Under the pieces are notes generated by a model. The model was not told where the DNA came from. It searched no databases and was given only the letters and a program-made list of their open reading frames with translations. This document shows positions 62,027 to 64,000 of a stretch of DNA of 64,000 nucleotides, in pieces. Where the stretch lies: assembly GCA_032207245.1 (NCBI GenBank), contig CM063498.1, positions 56,936,807 through 57,000,806 on the forward strand. Direction: 5' to 3'. The stretch comes from Pardosa pseudoannulata. Its lineage: Eukaryota; Arthropoda; Arachnida; Araneae; Lycosidae. Position 1 is the stretch's first letter. The number at the start of each line of letters is the position of its first letter. The translations under genes were made by a program, and so were the position numbers.

Positions 62027-63066
62027 TTAACACATTACATGCAGGAATGGGCGATTACCCATTTGGCGTGCCAATCATTATCTGAAGGGAGCGAGTAATT
62101 TCCCTTTTGCGCGGAGTGTGTATTATCGGCGGGAAAGGGAGATCACCACTATTTTTTCTTGGTATTTTTCTTGGTATTCCCCCCCTTACGTGCGTATTAC
62201 TTAGGCTAGAAATGAATTCCATTGGATAAGTAATAGGATGAATTCCATTGGTTCCCAGTGCAGAGTTTCAATCCTCGTAAAACTTACCTCTCACTTGTGC
62301 ATAGCGTATCTTAAACTTAATCTTTTCTCTTCCTCTTTTTACTATATAAAAAAAAATATATATATAAAATTTTAAAAAATGATGCTTGCATCGCTAGAAA
62401 AATTCTCTATCCCCTTTTTAAACTTCCTCTCTCCTTTTAGAAATCTTTTCCATAATTATAAGCACAAGTTATTTTAATCTTTAATCTTAAATCTTATTCT
62501 TAACTGTTAGGGCCTTTATTCCTAATATTTTTTTGTCATTTTATAAATGTTGTTGCAATTCAAAGATGGACACCTAGTAAAGAATCGAATATCTTCCAAC
62601 AGGGGATTCGGCCTTCGGCCTAGGCACCCCGTTTAACCATCCTACCTGACCTGACCTGTATTACTTAGGCCCATTTTGGATTTTTAATACAGCTTATTTA
62701 TTTTTAAAACTTATATTTTTATTTTTTTTCCAAAAATTTTCAATTTTTTTTCGATTTTGATCACTATTGTTCTATATTTTCTGCTTTTTTCGTACGGATG
62801 TCACTGGCCACATAAATATTTTATGTTTTTCTATCCCTAAACTCTCTACTCTCTAGTTTTGTGTTATGAACTCACGAATCCACCCTTCTATCTCTTTGCT
62901 CTTTTATGTGTTTATTTTTTGCTCGCTGTCATTTTTGTGCTTACTGAGAGAAGCCTCTGGATTGAAGGGCTCGGCCCATATGGTCCAGTTGCATCACCAC
63001 CTTTGATGCCTTTGATGCCTTTGATGCGTATTACAGCATTCGCCAAGCCCGCATATAATGTGTTAA
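62027..63066. mobile_element. TTAA-bounded piggyBac-type element with a nested insertion
   Basis: TTAACACATTACATGCAGG at the left and, inverted, TTAACACATTATATGCGGG at the right; 1040 bp in total, of which about 464 bp belong to a later insertion. Three 9-bp units (CCTTTGATG) lie near the right end (63000-63026). No transposase frame. Confidence 0.8.
62207..62657 (+). mobile_element. Retroposon nested in the TTAA element
   Basis: Flanked by an exact 13-bp duplication GTATTACTTAGGC at 62194-62206 and 62658-62670. The 451-bp insert ends in a short tandem tail ACCTGACCTGACCT, typical of some non-LTR elements and their SINEs. It begins with a 15-bp motif (ATGAATTCCATTGG) present twice within 40 bp. 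No coding sequence was recognised. Confidence 0.75.
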
Positions 63067-63913
63067 AATGTTCCTTTAATTAAAAGAAGTTAGTTACGTT
63101 CACTTTCAATCCAGATTTACGGAAACATGGTATTTGCCTAAGGAATTTGCCTTCGTGACACTACAAATTTGGTATTTAAAATACTTCTTGTTAGAGCATT
63201 TAGAAACTTATGCAACGTGCACTATTATCAACAGAATCATAATGCTTACATGTTTGTAAAAGTAAATAAGGATATTTTTCAAATATACTTATAAGTACAT
63301 TTAAAATTCAGATTTCTTTATAAATGCCCGTGAAAAACATTACAAAATCAATGCTTATTAAATGGTTTAATTCTATACAAGATGCATTTTGCCCCTTCAA
63401 ACAATTGCTTAAATGGAAAGAATACCATAGTTTACTATTATAATAGAAAATCTTAAAAAAAAATCTTGATTTTATTAAAGATAACAAAAATCCCATTATC
63501 ATTTAGAACCCAAACATTAAAATTTGGTGAAAATATAATAAATTTTAAAATTTTATGCTTGCATACTTAAGTGTACATGGTTCTTACTATGACATGTTTT
63601 ACGATCCATTATTTATTTTAGATAGTTTTCTTGGAACAGAACCTTTAAAACGACAGCCTATTTAAAAGGAATGTTTAAAGAGACTGTTATTTTTCCATTT
63701 TTCTTTGCTGTTTAAATTAAGGATATTACTTTCACTAAAGGTTATAAATAATAAACTTAAATCAAGTAAGCATAGAGAGCTAAACTTGTGTTCTAGAAAA
63801 TTATAAATATTATTTTTGATATATAATACTTAACACAGCATTTAATTTCATATTTATTAGCTGAAACAAATGTAGTCACACCAGAATAGAGCTGTAACAA
63901 GAAGGAAATAAGA
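63067..63913. other. Intergenic, nothing recognised
   Basis: AT-rich, without supported features. Confidence 0.4.
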
Positions 63914-64000
63914 TTGTGGACCAAATTCAAGTCAAACGCGTATCTCTCGTATATTACCTTTTTTTTTGCGGAGATAAGGAAGTTTCGGGTTTGGTTTGGA
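63914..64000 (-). mobile_element. SINE family A, cut by window edge
   Basis: The sequence ACCAAATTCAAGTCAAACGC, then GTATCTCTCGTA and GGTTTGGTTTGGA, matches the outer end of the left arm at 33542. This is the 3' part of a minus-strand copy whose head lies beyond 64000. Confidence 0.75.

Overview
The window is nuclear DNA from an animal, strongly AT-rich. It has short exons with GT/AG borders, long introns, TA-rich microsatellites and many degraded transposons. Gene content and repeat types fit an arthropod, most likely a spider or other chelicerate; that placement is inference from general features and not a proven assignment.

Four host genes are recognisable. (1) 665-11407, plus strand: the last eight exons of BAG6 (Scythe/BAT3), a chaperone; upstream exons lie left of the window. 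(2) 15091-22442, minus strand: a complete three-exon ING1/ING2-type inhibitor-of-growth gene with a C-terminal PHD finger, tail-to-tail with BAG6. (3) 22894-31756, plus strand: a complete five-exon DJ-1/PARK7 gene of 189 codons. It is head-to-head with ING, with 451 bp between the start codons, so a shared promoter is likely. (4) 38148-40565, minus strand: the last two exons of a single-pass membrane protein with a furin site, compatible with the tail of an arthropod ZP-domain protein. No further exon of it was found up to 64000.

The gene introns and the gene-poor right part (about 41-64 kb) are full of mobile DNA. There are hAT elements with 8-bp target duplications (1337-2166, 49821-51060), a pogo/Tigger-like element (15999-16647), an intact Merlin/ISXO2 transposase frame (23492-24442), and a decayed PIF1/Helitron-type helicase (25857-26185). 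There is also a LINE RNase H remnant (29829-30330), a Tc1-like corpse (46033-47515), a decayed DDE transposase of another family (60670-61990), and an LTR with a primer-binding site (58210-58824). A set of elements bounded by TTAA (piggyBac type) lies at 18766, 34713, 43577, 54280 and 62027, with a partial one at 51641. At least two tRNA-derived SINE families are present, one forming a head-to-head palindrome at 33542-33946.

The most unusual signals are four. The intact Merlin-type transposase has Asn at both positions where the family carries catalytic Asp. Two related piggyBac copies carry different internal deletions but keep the N-terminal and Cys-rich C-terminal coding ends. A SINE sits nested head-to-head as a 0.4-kb palindrome. 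The LTR has three 30-bp tandem repeats in its putative U3. No operon-like system, CRISPR array or genuine tRNA/rRNA gene is visible.
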